From the NCBI GenBank assembly GCA_903826865.1, contig CAIKGD010000038.1, forward strand, positions 1-32,800: 32,800 nucleotides of DNA, read 5' to 3'. Position 1 is the first letter of the stretch; each line of letters starts with the position of its first letter. Below the pieces are notes generated by a model. It made no database searches. It saw only the letters and a list, made by a program, of their open reading frames with translations, and had not been told where the DNA came from. The position numbers and the translations under genes are program-made. The stretch is from an uncultured Verrucomicrobiota bacterium. Lineage in GTDB: Bacteria > Verrucomicrobiota > Kiritimatiellia > Kiritimatiellales > Tichowtungiaceae. This document shows, piece after piece, positions 26,180 to 32,800 of the stretch.

Positions 26180-26227
26180 ATACAATATGTGGTGTAACAG
26201 GATAATAACCGGTACAAAATATAGGTA
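26180..26227. promoter_or_regulatory. Paired NrdR boxes upstream of nrdAB
   Basis: ATACAATATGTGGTGT (26180-26195) matches 13 of 16 positions of the NrdR-box consensus ACACWATATATWGTGT. GTACAAAATATAGGTA (26212-26227) matches 10 of 16. They are 32 bp apart start to start, three helical turns, the usual spacing for NrdR. NrdR represses RNR genes when bound to dATP or ATP. Since this NrdA has no ATP-cone, transcriptional control could carry more weight (inference). 26228-26375 shows no gene. Confidence 0.6.
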
Positions 26228-26375
26228 TTTAGATAGATCAGACAATCAAAGTAAGTGGTTTGGATTTTGGCGGAATACGACTTCCGGGCGCGTTTTGTGA
26301 AAATGAAAAACCGGAGTTGAAGTCTGTTCGATAATCCCGCTAGCCTCATGGATCGCCCGCATAACGAGGTACAAT

Positions 26376-26729
26376 ATGGCATCTGACAAAAATTTCGTGG
26401 AATTTATCACAGACCAGATGCGAAATGCCGGTTCTGTTTCTCACCGGAAAATGTTCGGCGAGTATGCAATCTATTGCGACGGCAAAGTCGTGGCGCTGGT
26501 TTGTGACAATCAGCTTTTTGTAAAACCAACCGAAGGCGGACGGGCGTATGCCGGTCAGGTTGTTGAAGCCGCGCCGTATCCCGGAGCCAAGCTTTATTTC
26601 TTGGTAGAAGATTCATTTGAAAATCCGGAATGGATCAGCGGGTTAATCAAAATAACCGCGCAGGAACTTCCGGTTCCCAAACAGAAGCGAAGTAAAACAT
26701 GCGGCGCACGCAAGCAGGGGGGCGGTTAA
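26376..26729 (+). CDS. TfoX N-terminal domain protein
   Basis: A 117-residue protein consisting almost only of a TfoX/Sxy N-terminal domain: R-K-M-F-G-E-Y-A-I-Y, then K-V-V-A-L-V-C-D-N-Q-L-F-V-K, then P-Y-P-G-A-K-L-Y-F. In gammaproteobacteria the longer TfoX/Sxy promotes competence; stand-alone versions in other phyla have no established role. Its last residues are basic and low-complexity. ACGAGG precedes the ATG. The stop overlaps the tatD start (TAATG at 26727-26731), so both are co-translated. Confidence 0.85.
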   Translation: MASDKNFVEFITDQMRNAGSVSHRKMFGEYAIYCDGKVVALVCDNQLFVKPTEGGRAYAGQVVEAAPYPGAKLYFLVEDSFENPEWISGLIKITAQELPVPKQKRSKTCGARKQGGG

Positions 26730-27490
26730 TGAAACTGTTTGACGCCCATTGCCACCTTCAATCTCCGGAGCTTTTTCCAATGATTGGAAAAATCATGGAG
26801 CGCGCGGCGGCTGCCGGTGTCGGGAAAATGGTTTGCTGCGGCACTTCGCCGTCCGACTGGCTAGCGGTGAGTCAACTCGCGGAGCAATTTCCTCAAGTCA
26901 TTCCGATGATTGGAACTCATCCGTGGTTTGTTTCCAAGGATTGGCAGAAAAATTTCCGCGCACTCGAAAAACTATTGCGTGAAAATTCGCACGCGGGCAT
27001 CGGCGAAACGGGACTCGATTTTCAGGAGCGCTTCACAAACCGTGCGGAGCAGGAGGCTTCTTTTGCGGCGCACCTTGATCTGGCGCGTGAACTGAACCGC
27101 CCGGTTGCAGTTCATTGCGTTCACGCATGGGGGCGGCTGATCGAAATTCTGCGCGGGCATCCTGCGCCGCGTGTTCTGCTGCACGCGTTCGGCGGTTCGG
27201 CGGAACTGATTCCGGAACTGAGTGAGCTGAACTGCTGGTTTTCGTTTTGCGGGTCGGTGGCAAACCTGAAGGCCAGACGGATCAGAATGTCAGCTGCCGC
27301 TGTTCCGGATGATCGTCTGCTGATTGAAACTGATTCGCCCGATTTTCCGCCGCCGGGTTGTCAGTCGCCCAACGAACCGGCCAATCTGGTGTATGTCGCC
27401 CGCGCTGTTGCGGATCTTCGCAGTGTCTCATCTGAAAGTCTGACCGCGCTGACTTTCTCCAATGCAGAGCAATTTTTCGTATCTGTCTAG
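26729..27490 (+). CDS. TatD-family metal-dependent hydrolase
   Basis: A 253-residue TIM-barrel amidohydrolase-type nuclease. Metal ligands are all visible: H7 and H9 in D-A-H-C-H-L, E in G-I-G-E-T-G-L-D, H in V-A-V-H-C-V-H, H in L-L-H-A-F-G-G, and D in E-T-D-S-P. TatD proteins are Mg-dependent DNases or exonucleases linked to DNA repair and quality control. I start it at the ATG overlapping the tfoX-like stop, since the upstream codons are basic tail sequence of the other gene and homology begins at this Met. A TTCCA-N5-TGGAA palindrome lies inside the early coding region. The T-H-P motif continues as T-H-P-W, common in this subgroup. Confidence 0.9.
   Translation: MKLFDAHCHLQSPELFPMIGKIMERAAAAGVGKMVCCGTSPSDWLAVSQLAEQFPQVIPMIGTHPWFVSKDWQKNFRALEKLLRENSHAGIGETGLDFQERFTNRAEQEASFAAHLDLARELNRPVAVHCVHAWGRLIEILRGHPAPRVLLHAFGGSAELIPELSELNCWFSFCGSVANLKARRIRMSAAAVPDDRLLIETDSPDFPPPGCQSPNEPANLVYVARAVADLRSVSSESLTALTFSNAEQFFVSV
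26775..26789. repeat. TTCCA-N5-TGGAA palindrome, copy 3
   Basis: TTCCAATGATTGGAA inside the start of tatD, flanked by T and A runs that extend the symmetry. Confidence 0.5.
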
Positions 27491-27520
27491 TTGCGGACGC
27501 TTGCAGATTTCGCATATAGT
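27491..27520 (+). promoter_or_regulatory. Promoter for the HTH-EIIA gene
   Basis: TTGCGG (27491-27496), an 18-bp spacer and TATAGT (27515-27520) resemble sigma-70 boxes (four and five of six). It begins right after the tatD stop codon, 28 bp ahead of the next ATG. Confidence 0.6.
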
Positions 27521-27547
27521 ACGTCCCCTTATCCGGAGTCTGCTTGC

Positions 27548-28213
27548 ATGAACCATGAAATCATGACGATTGAAGAGGTTGCTGCGTACCTGCGTGTGTC
27601 GGAACGAACGGTGTATGACTGGGCACAAAAAGGTCAGCTTCCCGGCGGCAAGCTCGGAACAACCTGGCGCTTTAAACGCAGCGACATTGAAGTCTGGGTG
27701 AACCGCCGCATCGGGAATTCCGCGGCTCCGGTGGCCCCGGTTGCGCCAGGCATGGAAGTGCTGAGCCGGAGTCTTTCGCCGGAGCGTGTTGTTTTTTTTG
27801 ATACCGCTGAAAAAGCGGCCGCGCTGAAAACGCTGTGTGCAGCGCTGGGAACCTCTCCTTTGATTCATAATGAATCCGAACTGGAGAAGGCGGTTTTTCA
27901 GCGCGAGGATCTGATGAGCACCGGGATCGGCTTCGGCGTCGGCGTGCCGCATGTACGGCTCGCTTCGGTGGATGATCTGGTGATGGCGCTGGGCATAGCA
28001 CGCAAGCCGCTGGACGACTATTCCTCGCTCGACGAAGTTCCGGTTCAGATTGTCTGCATGGTGGCGGCCTCCAGTACGCAGCATCCGCAATATATCCGCG
28101 CGCTTTCGGCGATCAGTTCGCGCCTTAAAGACGAAACGGTGCGCAAGGCGCTTATTACCGCGAAGGACGCTGTTTCGGTGTTTAATATTTTCATCGGCAG
28201 TGAACCGGCTTAA
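27548..28213 (+). CDS. HTH excisionase-type domain fused to PTS EIIA-type domain
   Basis: A 221-residue two-domain protein. Residues 5-52 are a MerR/excisionase-type helix-turn-helix (I-E-E-V-A-A-Y-L-R-V-S-E-R-T-V-Y-D-W-A). Residues about 75-218 are a fructose/mannitol-class EIIA domain with the phosphorylatable H135 in G-V-G-V-P-H. The linker is rich in A, P and V. The HTH suggests DNA binding controlled by phosphorylation of H135, similar in idea to EIIA-Ntr regulators. No EIIB, EIIC, HPr or EI gene is nearby, so a regulatory rather than transport role is favoured. I chose ATG 27548 because homology starts there; upstream codons overlap the promoter. Confidence 0.85.
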   Translation: MNHEIMTIEEVAAYLRVSERTVYDWAQKGQLPGGKLGTTWRFKRSDIEVWVNRRIGNSAAPVAPVAPGMEVLSRSLSPERVVFFDTAEKAAALKTLCAALGTSPLIHNESELEKAVFQREDLMSTGIGFGVGVPHVRLASVDDLVMALGIARKPLDDYSSLDEVPVQIVCMVAASSTQHPQYIRALSAISSRLKDETVRKALITAKDAVSVFNIFIGSEPA

Positions 28214-28239
28214 TGCCCGTGATTTTACTGATAAATCGC

Positions 28240-28267
28240 TTGGTTAAAACGGGTTGCTTCATATAAT
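28240..28267 (+). promoter_or_regulatory. Promoter for the membrane coiled-coil gene
   Basis: TATAAT at 28262-28267 is a perfect -10 box. TTGGTT at 28240-28245 is 16 bp upstream. The GGAGG before the ATG at 28307 completes a standard expression signal. Confidence 0.65.
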
Positions 28268-28306
28268 GCGTAGCAGTTAATCACAGTACATAAACGGAGG
28301 CCCTCT

Positions 28307-29515
28307 ATGGACTCAGGCGAAAGAACGAAATCGGAAGTGATCGTGCGCGCGAAAGGCGTCACGATCGGAACTCTCGGCATCATTATCGGGTCGGCTGTTC
28401 TCGGTGCGGCGGCGGCCCTCTCTGTGTTTCGCGCCATGCAGGGCGGGGCCGAAACCATTTCTATGACCGGCCTGCTGAGCTTTCTCTTTACCATGGGACT
28501 TTCGGTGTCGGCGATTGTGCTGGCCGTCGCCGCCATTGCGCTCAGCCGCACAGCTGAGCGCACCATTGCAAAAAAATCAGAGGAAATGAGCGCCATGCAG
28601 GCGGCAATGATTACGCAGACCGTGGCTGCGATCGACCGTATGGAATCGTCCGTCATGCGCATTGGCGAAGAAATAGCCGACACCATCTACGACAACTTTG
28701 AAATGCTCTCCGAAGAAATTCAGGAAAATCTGCCGTCACGCGATGTTCTGCGCGCCGACGTTACCGAAGCGATTGAGCGTTCACTGACCGAAGCCATGAT
28801 CGCGGTCAAACAGCAGGGAAAGCCGGTGCAGGAAGAGCAGGCACAACCCGTTGAAGAAGCTGTTACCATCGAAGAAACTCCCGTAGCGGAGCCGGAACCC
28901 GTTGTCGTTGAGGAGGAAACTCCGGTCGCGGCCATTCCTGCACCGGAATTGCCGGTTCAAGCGGCGCCCGAACCGGTCACCGATGAAGTGCGTGAAAAGG
29001 CTAATAAAAAATACGGTGAATTTAAAGATATCGTCCTGCTTGGTGTTGCCAACTATCCGGGTGTCATCGCCCGCAAAATCGGTGAAGGTCAATATCGCAC
29101 TGAGGGTGATGAACTGGCTGATGGCGCATTTGTCATCAACAACGAAAAAGTGGCGGTTTGCACCTTTTGCATAAACGACAGCATCACCGATCGCTTCATG
29201 GGTGAAAAAGGAGACAGCTTCAATGTATTCCTGCGTTCGCTCTTTAACGAACTCAAAAAAGGCCATTTCACCCGGGTCTTTCTGGTATTCGATGGAAAAC
29301 TCACAAACGCCAGTCCGTATGCCCGGGCGCTGAACGGACTGAGTGGACACATTGATGCCGAAACCTTTGCCTGCTTTGAATTATTCGAAGGTTCACCCGA
29401 TATCATCATTCCTGAACTGACCGAGCGTGTGAGCCAGCTGATGGATGCCGTCCGTGAAACCGCCGCCGAGGATGATGATGTACCTGCCATCTCCTTCCGG
29501 CAGATGGGCGCTTGA
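28307..29515 (+). CDS. Two-TM coiled-coil protein with unassigned C-terminal domain
   Basis: A 402-residue protein I cannot place in a family. The order is: basic start, TM1 about 18-41, TM2 about 55-80, a charged helical coiled-coil-like stretch about 81-165, a P/E/V-rich linker about 172-228, and a globular domain 230-402. The last domain begins K-K-Y-G-E-F-K-D-I-V-L-L-G and includes G-A-F-V-I-N-N-E-K-V-A-V-C-T-F-C, then a helix and F-T-R-V-F-L-V-F-D-G-K. That alternation of strands and helices with conserved-looking acidic residues could be an alpha/beta fold, even nuclease-like, but this is speculation. With both helices near the N-terminus, the bulk is probably cytoplasmic. It has its own promoter and terminator, so it acts as a single-gene unit. 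Confidence 0.8.
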   Translation: MDSGERTKSEVIVRAKGVTIGTLGIIIGSAVLGAAAALSVFRAMQGGAETISMTGLLSFLFTMGLSVSAIVLAVAAIALSRTAERTIAKKSEEMSAMQAAMITQTVAAIDRMESSVMRIGEEIADTIYDNFEMLSEEIQENLPSRDVLRADVTEAIERSLTEAMIAVKQQGKPVQEEQAQPVEEAVTIEETPVAEPEPVVVEEETPVAAIPAPELPVQAAPEPVTDEVREKANKKYGEFKDIVLLGVANYPGVIARKIGEGQYRTEGDELADGAFVINNEKVAVCTFCINDSITDRFMGEKGDSFNVFLRSLFNELKKGHFTRVFLVFDGKLTNASPYARALNGLSGHIDAETFACFELFEGSPDIIIPELTERVSQLMDAVRETAAEDDDVPAISFRQMGA

Positions 29516-29534
29516 GATAGCGGGACGCATGCCG

Positions 29535-29578
29535 AAAGAGCCGGTCTTCCAAGGTTTGGAAGAACCGGCCTCTTTAAT
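29535..29578 (+). terminator. Intrinsic terminator after the membrane coiled-coil gene
   Basis: AAAGAGCCGGTCTTCC (29535-29550) pairs with GGAAGAACCGGCCTCTTT (29558-29575) with two single-base bulges. The loop region is one of the TTCCA-N5-TGGAA palindromes. Confidence 0.7.
29547..29561. repeat. TTCCA-N5-TGGAA palindrome, copy 4
   Basis: TTCCAAGGTTTGGAA forms the apex of the terminator at 29535-29578. Confidence 0.5.
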
Positions 29579-29607
29579 TTAAACGCTGGAAAGACAGCTC
29601 GCAATTT

Positions 29608-29622
29608 TTCCAGAGTTTGGAA
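29608..29622. repeat. TTCCA-N5-TGGAA palindrome, copy 5
   Basis: TTCCAGAGTTTGGAA lies in the leader just upstream of the MATE gene start, 46 bp after copy 4. Confidence 0.5.
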
Positions 29623-29640
29623 ACACTGATTCGTCGCTTA

Positions 29641-31029
29641 ATGAAAACGATCTGCTCATCCTCTTCTTCGTACCGCGAACTGCTGCGCATTGCTGTGCCG
29701 CTGATCATCACGTCGGCCTCGTTCACGGTTCAGAACTTCTGCGACCGCATGTTTCTGGCCTGGTACAGTCCGGCGGCGTTGCAGGCTGTTGTCCCGGCAG
29801 GTATCCTGTTTTTCACACTGGTGTGCGGATTCATGGCCACGGCGGCTTTCGCCAACAGTCTGGTGGCGCAGTATTACGGCAGCGGCGACCTGCACAGTTG
29901 CAGCCGTTCCGTGGCGCAGGCTGTTCTGCTGGCGCTTTTTTCATTTCCGCTGATTCTTCTGCTGATTCCTGCCGGACTCTGGATGCTTTCCGTCAGCGGA
30001 CATGCACCGGCTGTGCTGGTAGAGGAAAAAACCTATTTTTTTATTCTGATGCTGGGCGGACTGCAACTGCCGCTTTCTGCGGCAGTCAGCAGTTTTTTCT
30101 CAGGCCGCGGACTGACCAAGGTAGTGATGCTGTGCTCGATTGCAAGCGCCGCACTGAATCTGGTGCTGAACTGGCTGCTGATTTTTGGTGCCGGGCCGTT
30201 TCCTGAAATGGGCACAGCCGGCGCGGCGCTGGCCTCGGTTATTTCCGGATTTGCTTCTCCGGTTATCATGCTGGCTCTCTACTTTTCGGCGAAAAACAAC
30301 CGGCTCTACGATACGCGCCGTCTGTTCTATTTCGACGCGCCGCTCTTCCGGCGGCTGCTTCGTTTTGGTGTTCCCGCAGGTATTCACATGACCTTCGATG
30401 TCGGCGCATTTTCGCTGTTTGTGCTGCTGGTCGGTCGACTGGGCGAAACCGCTTTTATGGCCGCCAATATTGCTCTGAGCGTTAACATGATCGCTTTTAT
30501 GCCGTCGATCGGTATCGGGCAGGCGGCTGGCACGCTGGTGGGGCAGCATCTGGGGCGGCGCGATTTTGACGGTGCCTCTGCGGTCGGCTGGCGGGCCGTT
30601 CATGTCGGCTGGATTTACACCGTCATCGCCGCGCTGAGTTTTATCCTGATGCCCGAGGTTTACATCCGCCTTTTTGCACGCGGCGATGTTCCGTTCGATG
30701 AGATTTTCAGCCTCGCCCGCCTGCTGCTCGGCTTTGCCGCCTGCTGGGGACTGATGGATGCCACCAATCTGATTCTTTCCGGCGCATTGCGCGGTGCCGG
30801 TGATACGCATTTCGTAATGTGGTATGAAACCGCTATGGCGTGGTTGTTTTTCGCGGCAGGCGAACTGATAATCGTGCTGGTTCTGAAGCGCAGCGTGTTG
30901 ACCGCCTGGGCCTGGGCGCTGGTCTATATCTGCCTGCTGGCCTTCGGTATGATTGCACGGTTCCGTTCAAAGCGCTGGCAGCTGATCGAACTTATCGAGC
31001 GGCAGAAAACCGGCACCGATTGTATTTGA
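29641..31029 (+). CDS. MATE-family efflux transporter
   Basis: A 462-residue inner-membrane protein with about twelve transmembrane helices in two halves, the MatE arrangement. The first half starts L-L-R-I-A-V-P-L-I-I-T with a following D-R-M-F-L-A-W motif; the second starts L-L-R-F-G-V-P-A-G-I. G-x-G-x-A-A-G-T-L-V-G-Q-H-L-G in the second half is the usual conserved loop. Members export cationic drugs, flavins or other metabolites using Na+ or H+. I use the first ATG (29641); a TTG at 29617 would add eight residues, and neither has a good ribosome site. The tRNA-Val gene converges at its 3' end, one base after the stop codon. Confidence 0.9.
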   Translation: MKTICSSSSSYRELLRIAVPLIITSASFTVQNFCDRMFLAWYSPAALQAVVPAGILFFTLVCGFMATAAFANSLVAQYYGSGDLHSCSRSVAQAVLLALFSFPLILLLIPAGLWMLSVSGHAPAVLVEEKTYFFILMLGGLQLPLSAAVSSFFSGRGLTKVVMLCSIASAALNLVLNWLLIFGAGPFPEMGTAGAALASVISGFASPVIMLALYFSAKNNRLYDTRRLFYFDAPLFRRLLRFGVPAGIHMTFDVGAFSLFVLLVGRLGETAFMAANIALSVNMIAFMPSIGIGQAAGTLVGQHLGRRDFDGASAVGWRAVHVGWIYTVIAALSFILMPEVYIRLFARGDVPFDEIFSLARLLLGFAACWGLMDATNLILSGALRGAGDTHFVMWYETAMAWLFFAAGELIIVLVLKRSVLTAWAWALVYICLLAFGMIARFRSKRWQLIELIERQKTGTDCI

Positions 31030-31030
31030 T

Positions 31031-31107
<77 letters not shown>

Positions 31108-31167
31108 GAAAAGAGAACCGAAAAAATATAGAACTCGCCGGAACGTGTCAATCCGCGCGACTGCTTT

Positions 31168-31851
31168 TTATTTTGATGTGCGCACGGCCGCGTAAAAACG
31201 GTCTTCGTAGCGTTCGAACAGATTGTTTCGCTTCAGCAGATCGGCCAGTTCAGGAACTTTGGCGGCATTCCGTGAGGCATCCAGAAACGCCTGCTCGATT
31301 TGCTGGTGCAACTGCGCTTTACGGTCGCGCTGCTGCTGGCGGATGTCCTGGATATTGCCGGCTACCGAGTGCTGAACCAGTTCAACCATCAGTTTCAGCA
31401 GGCAGACCTCCCAGGGCCGGTCTACGCCGACCAGCACCGCGTCCAGCGGATCGCTGCGCCCGGCGACTTCTTTTTTTACACGATCAATGACGATCTCCAG
31501 CGGATCGCTTATAATGTAGTCGTTGACTTCCTGCTTCTGCACCTTAAAGCCGTACTTTAAAATCTGCATTTCCTGCGCATTTTTATGCAGCCAGTCAGCG
31601 TAGTTACGGGCTTCGTCACCAAAACCTTCAAGCATCATTTCGGCAATAGACTGCGGTGTGATGATTTCAGGACGGAACGCTTTCAGTTTTCCTTCGCGCA
31701 CCCGAACCTTGTTGACTGAATCCATCAGTTCCGTCACCAGATAGTAATTTACCATCGTGGTGCCGAACGTCTCCAGACGGCGCTCCGGCACCGAGATCAC
31801 CTCGGTGTTGTTTACCGCGTACCAAAAATCAAACTGTGGATTATTTTTCAT
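31168..31851 (-). CDS. Conserved hypothetical protein
   Basis: A 227-residue soluble protein, not recognised. It starts N-N-P-Q-F-D-F-W-Y-A-V-N-N-T-E-V and is predominantly helical and charged, with a Q/R-rich helix near 170-190 (D-I-R-Q-Q-Q-R-D-R-K) likely to form a coiled coil. There is no signal peptide, membrane segment or metal motif. The strand pattern near the start (V-I-S-V-P-E-R-R-L-E) and V-L-V-G-V-D-R-P-W-E look structured. I start it at the ATG at 31851, although a GTG immediately upstream is possible. No ribosome site precedes it; instead a perfect TATAAT ends 7 nt before the ATG. The clean composition and coding character argue for a real gene. Confidence 0.7.
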   Translation of the reverse strand: MKNNPQFDFWYAVNNTEVISVPERRLETFGTTMVNYYLVTELMDSVNKVRVREGKLKAFRPEIITPQSIAEMMLEGFGDEARNYADWLHKNAQEMQILKYGFKVQKQEVNDYIISDPLEIVIDRVKKEVAGRSDPLDAVLVGVDRPWEVCLLKLMVELVQHSVAGNIQDIRQQQRDRKAQLHQQIEQAFLDASRNAAKVPELADLLKRNNLFERYEDRFYAAVRTSK

Positions 31852-31858
31852 CACCGGA

Positions 31859-31864
31859 ATTATA
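31859..31864 (-). promoter_or_regulatory. -10 box of a leaderless-type promoter
   Basis: TATAAT on the minus strand ends 7 nt upstream of the ATG at 31851. Transcription from it would begin at or within a base or two of the start codon. The -35 region (TTCGAT, 16 bp upstream) is weak. Confidence 0.5.
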
Positions 31865-32276
31865 ACAGAAAAGCCCTTGTATCGAACCAGATAAGTTTAA
31901 AATATAATTACATCATCAACTTTGCCTGTTTGCAGCGCAACACGCTGTCATGACACTGTTTTCTGCGGGCTTCTTTGGCTGATTTCCGCCGGTTCAGGAT
32001 TTTTCGCCGGAATATTTATCAGCAGATAGAAATTTTGTGTTCCTGCAGACAGATTGTTTTTCGTTTCACGCAAAACAACGGGATCGCAGAGGGGTTCCAT
32101 ATGAAGATGAAACCGATCCAGTGCAGAACCCATGGCTTCAGTAATTTCAAGAATTACAGGTTGCGTGTGATGGTGTTGTGTGGTAGCCGTCCTTGCTCTC
32201 GTTTTTAGGGCAGGGTCTGCGGCGCGTTAAATTTGAAACTCGAAGCGAATAACAATTCAGAACAGGAGAAAATTAA
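31865..32276. other. Intergenic region, possible minus-strand gene scrap
   Basis: There is no convincing gene. On the minus strand about 32170-31948 reads coding-like (V-I-L-E-I-T-E-A-M-G-S-A-L-D-R-F-H-L-H-M-E-P-L then N-F-Y-L-L-I-N-I), but no family, ribosome site or full-length frame supports it. The stretch from about 32200 is the leader of the dehydrogenase gene, with AGGAG at 32264-32268. Confidence 0.3.
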
Positions 32277-32731
32277 GTGAAGGGTTCTAAGAGAGAGGAG
32301 TGGTTTTTTAAGTTGCCGGTGGAGGTTCATTTCGGTTTAGGGGTTGCAGGACGAATTTCTGAGTCGATAGAGGAATCCAAGCGGATTGTATTGGTGACCG
32401 ATCAAGGGGTGGCTGGACAGGCATTTATGCGGGGAATTGAATCCCAACTCCTGCCGGTTGCTATATTTAAGGATGTTCATCCCAATCCAACGGTAGACGA
32501 TGTGGATATTCTGGCTGGTATCTTGCGTGATCAACAGGCCGAAATATTGGTCGCAGTCGGCGGGGGCAGCGTCATGGATTGTGCTAAAGCAGCATGTTGT
32601 CTGGCGCGGACCGATGAGCCGGGCATGCGGGTTTTCCATACCGGCCGCAAAAAGTTTTCCACCCCGGGCGTTCCTCTTATTGTCGTTCCGACGACATCCG
32701 GAACGGGGTCTGAAGTTACGCCGATAGTGGT
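32277..32731 (+). CDS. Iron-type alcohol dehydrogenase, 5' part only
   Basis: The first 151 residues of a group III (iron-type) alcohol dehydrogenase, a family of NAD(P)-dependent oxidoreductases including 1,3-propanediol dehydrogenase, lactaldehyde reductase and butanol dehydrogenases. It starts at GTG 32277 with AGGAG eight bases upstream. The Rossmann part has V-L-V-T-D-Q-G-V and the nucleotide motif V-G-G-G-S-V-M-D-C-A-K-A. Next comes the family signature V-P-T-T-S-G-T-G-S-E-V-T-P. After P-I-V-V the sequence turns into Illumina adapter, so the residues after about 151 and the apparent stop at 32751 are artefacts. The metal-binding C-terminal domain is missing because the contig ends. The substrate is unknown. 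Confidence 0.88.
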
Positions 32732-32800
32732 AGATCGGGGAGCACACGTCTGAACTCCAGTCACTGGCTCAGATCTCGTATGCCGTCTTCTGCTTGAAAA
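32732..32800 (+). other. Illumina TruSeq adapter read-through
   Basis: AGATCGG, then AGCACACGTCTGAACTCCAG and TCAC, are the TruSeq index-adapter sequence (one mismatch and one missing base after AGATCGG). An 8-nt index TGGCTCAG follows at 32765-32772, then ATCTCGTATGCCGTCTTCTG, CTTG and AAAA. This is sequencing-library sequence, not genome. Confidence 0.97.

Overview
The window looks like a contig from a draft or metagenomic assembly of a PVC-superphylum bacterium, most probably a Kiritimatiellota member (inference). The supporting traits are several sulfatases, DUF4838 proteins, a PEP-CTERM protein, XylR-type regulators (LacI-like sensor plus AraC-type HTH), a ROK regulator and a HTH-EIIA fusion next to TatD. 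It opens inside a gene and closes in an Illumina TruSeq adapter (about 32732-32800), so the last 69 bases are not biological.

Left part, 1-17.28 kb: a polysaccharide-utilisation region in visible decay. Apparently intact genes are a PEP-CTERM protein, a PfkB sugar kinase, a GH42 beta-galactosidase-like enzyme, a clan-A-like glycoside hydrolase of unassigned family and a Tat-exported sulfatase. Between them lie broken genes. A sulfatase is joined out of frame to a DUF4838 gene. A second sulfatase has an in-frame stop, a frameshift and no C-terminus. One XylR regulator is frameshifted and another has lost its N-terminus. Scraps remain of a GH2 enzyme, a sialate O-acetylesterase, a small secreted protein, a possible ISL3 transposase and a tyrosine integrase. 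The region ends at tRNA-Pro(GGG), with the integrase scrap beside the tRNA 3' end. This fits a degraded integrative island inserted at that tRNA (inference). A 34-bp element (28/34 identical) precedes both the sulfatase pseudogene/XylR divergent pair and the GH42 gene, and may be a shared operator.

Right part, 17.28-32.7 kb: conserved genes, all with open frames. These are thiD and an FtsB/DivIC-like gene (ATGA overlap), eno, a FGGY kinase (araB-like) with a HAD phosphatase (ATGA overlap), nrdA-nrdB behind a paired NrdR-box operator, tfoX-like and tatD (TAATG overlap), a HTH-EIIA regulator, a two-TM coiled-coil protein of unknown function, a MATE exporter, tRNA-Val(GAC), a conserved hypothetical with a leaderless-type promoter, and a truncated iron-type alcohol dehydrogenase. 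This half carries five copies of a TTCCA-N5-TGGAA palindrome that I do not find in the left half. It also has an inverted intergenic repeat around the kinase/phosphatase pair, one copy touching an internally deleted IS256 transposase.

How it fits together: the left region would desulfate and hydrolyse a sulfated polysaccharide outside the cytoplasm and phosphorylate released sugars, but much of it is no longer functional. I see no CRISPR array and no convincing new multi-gene defence or biosynthetic system. The most original signals are the shared 34-bp element, the palindrome family, the decaying tRNA-anchored island and the membrane coiled-coil protein.
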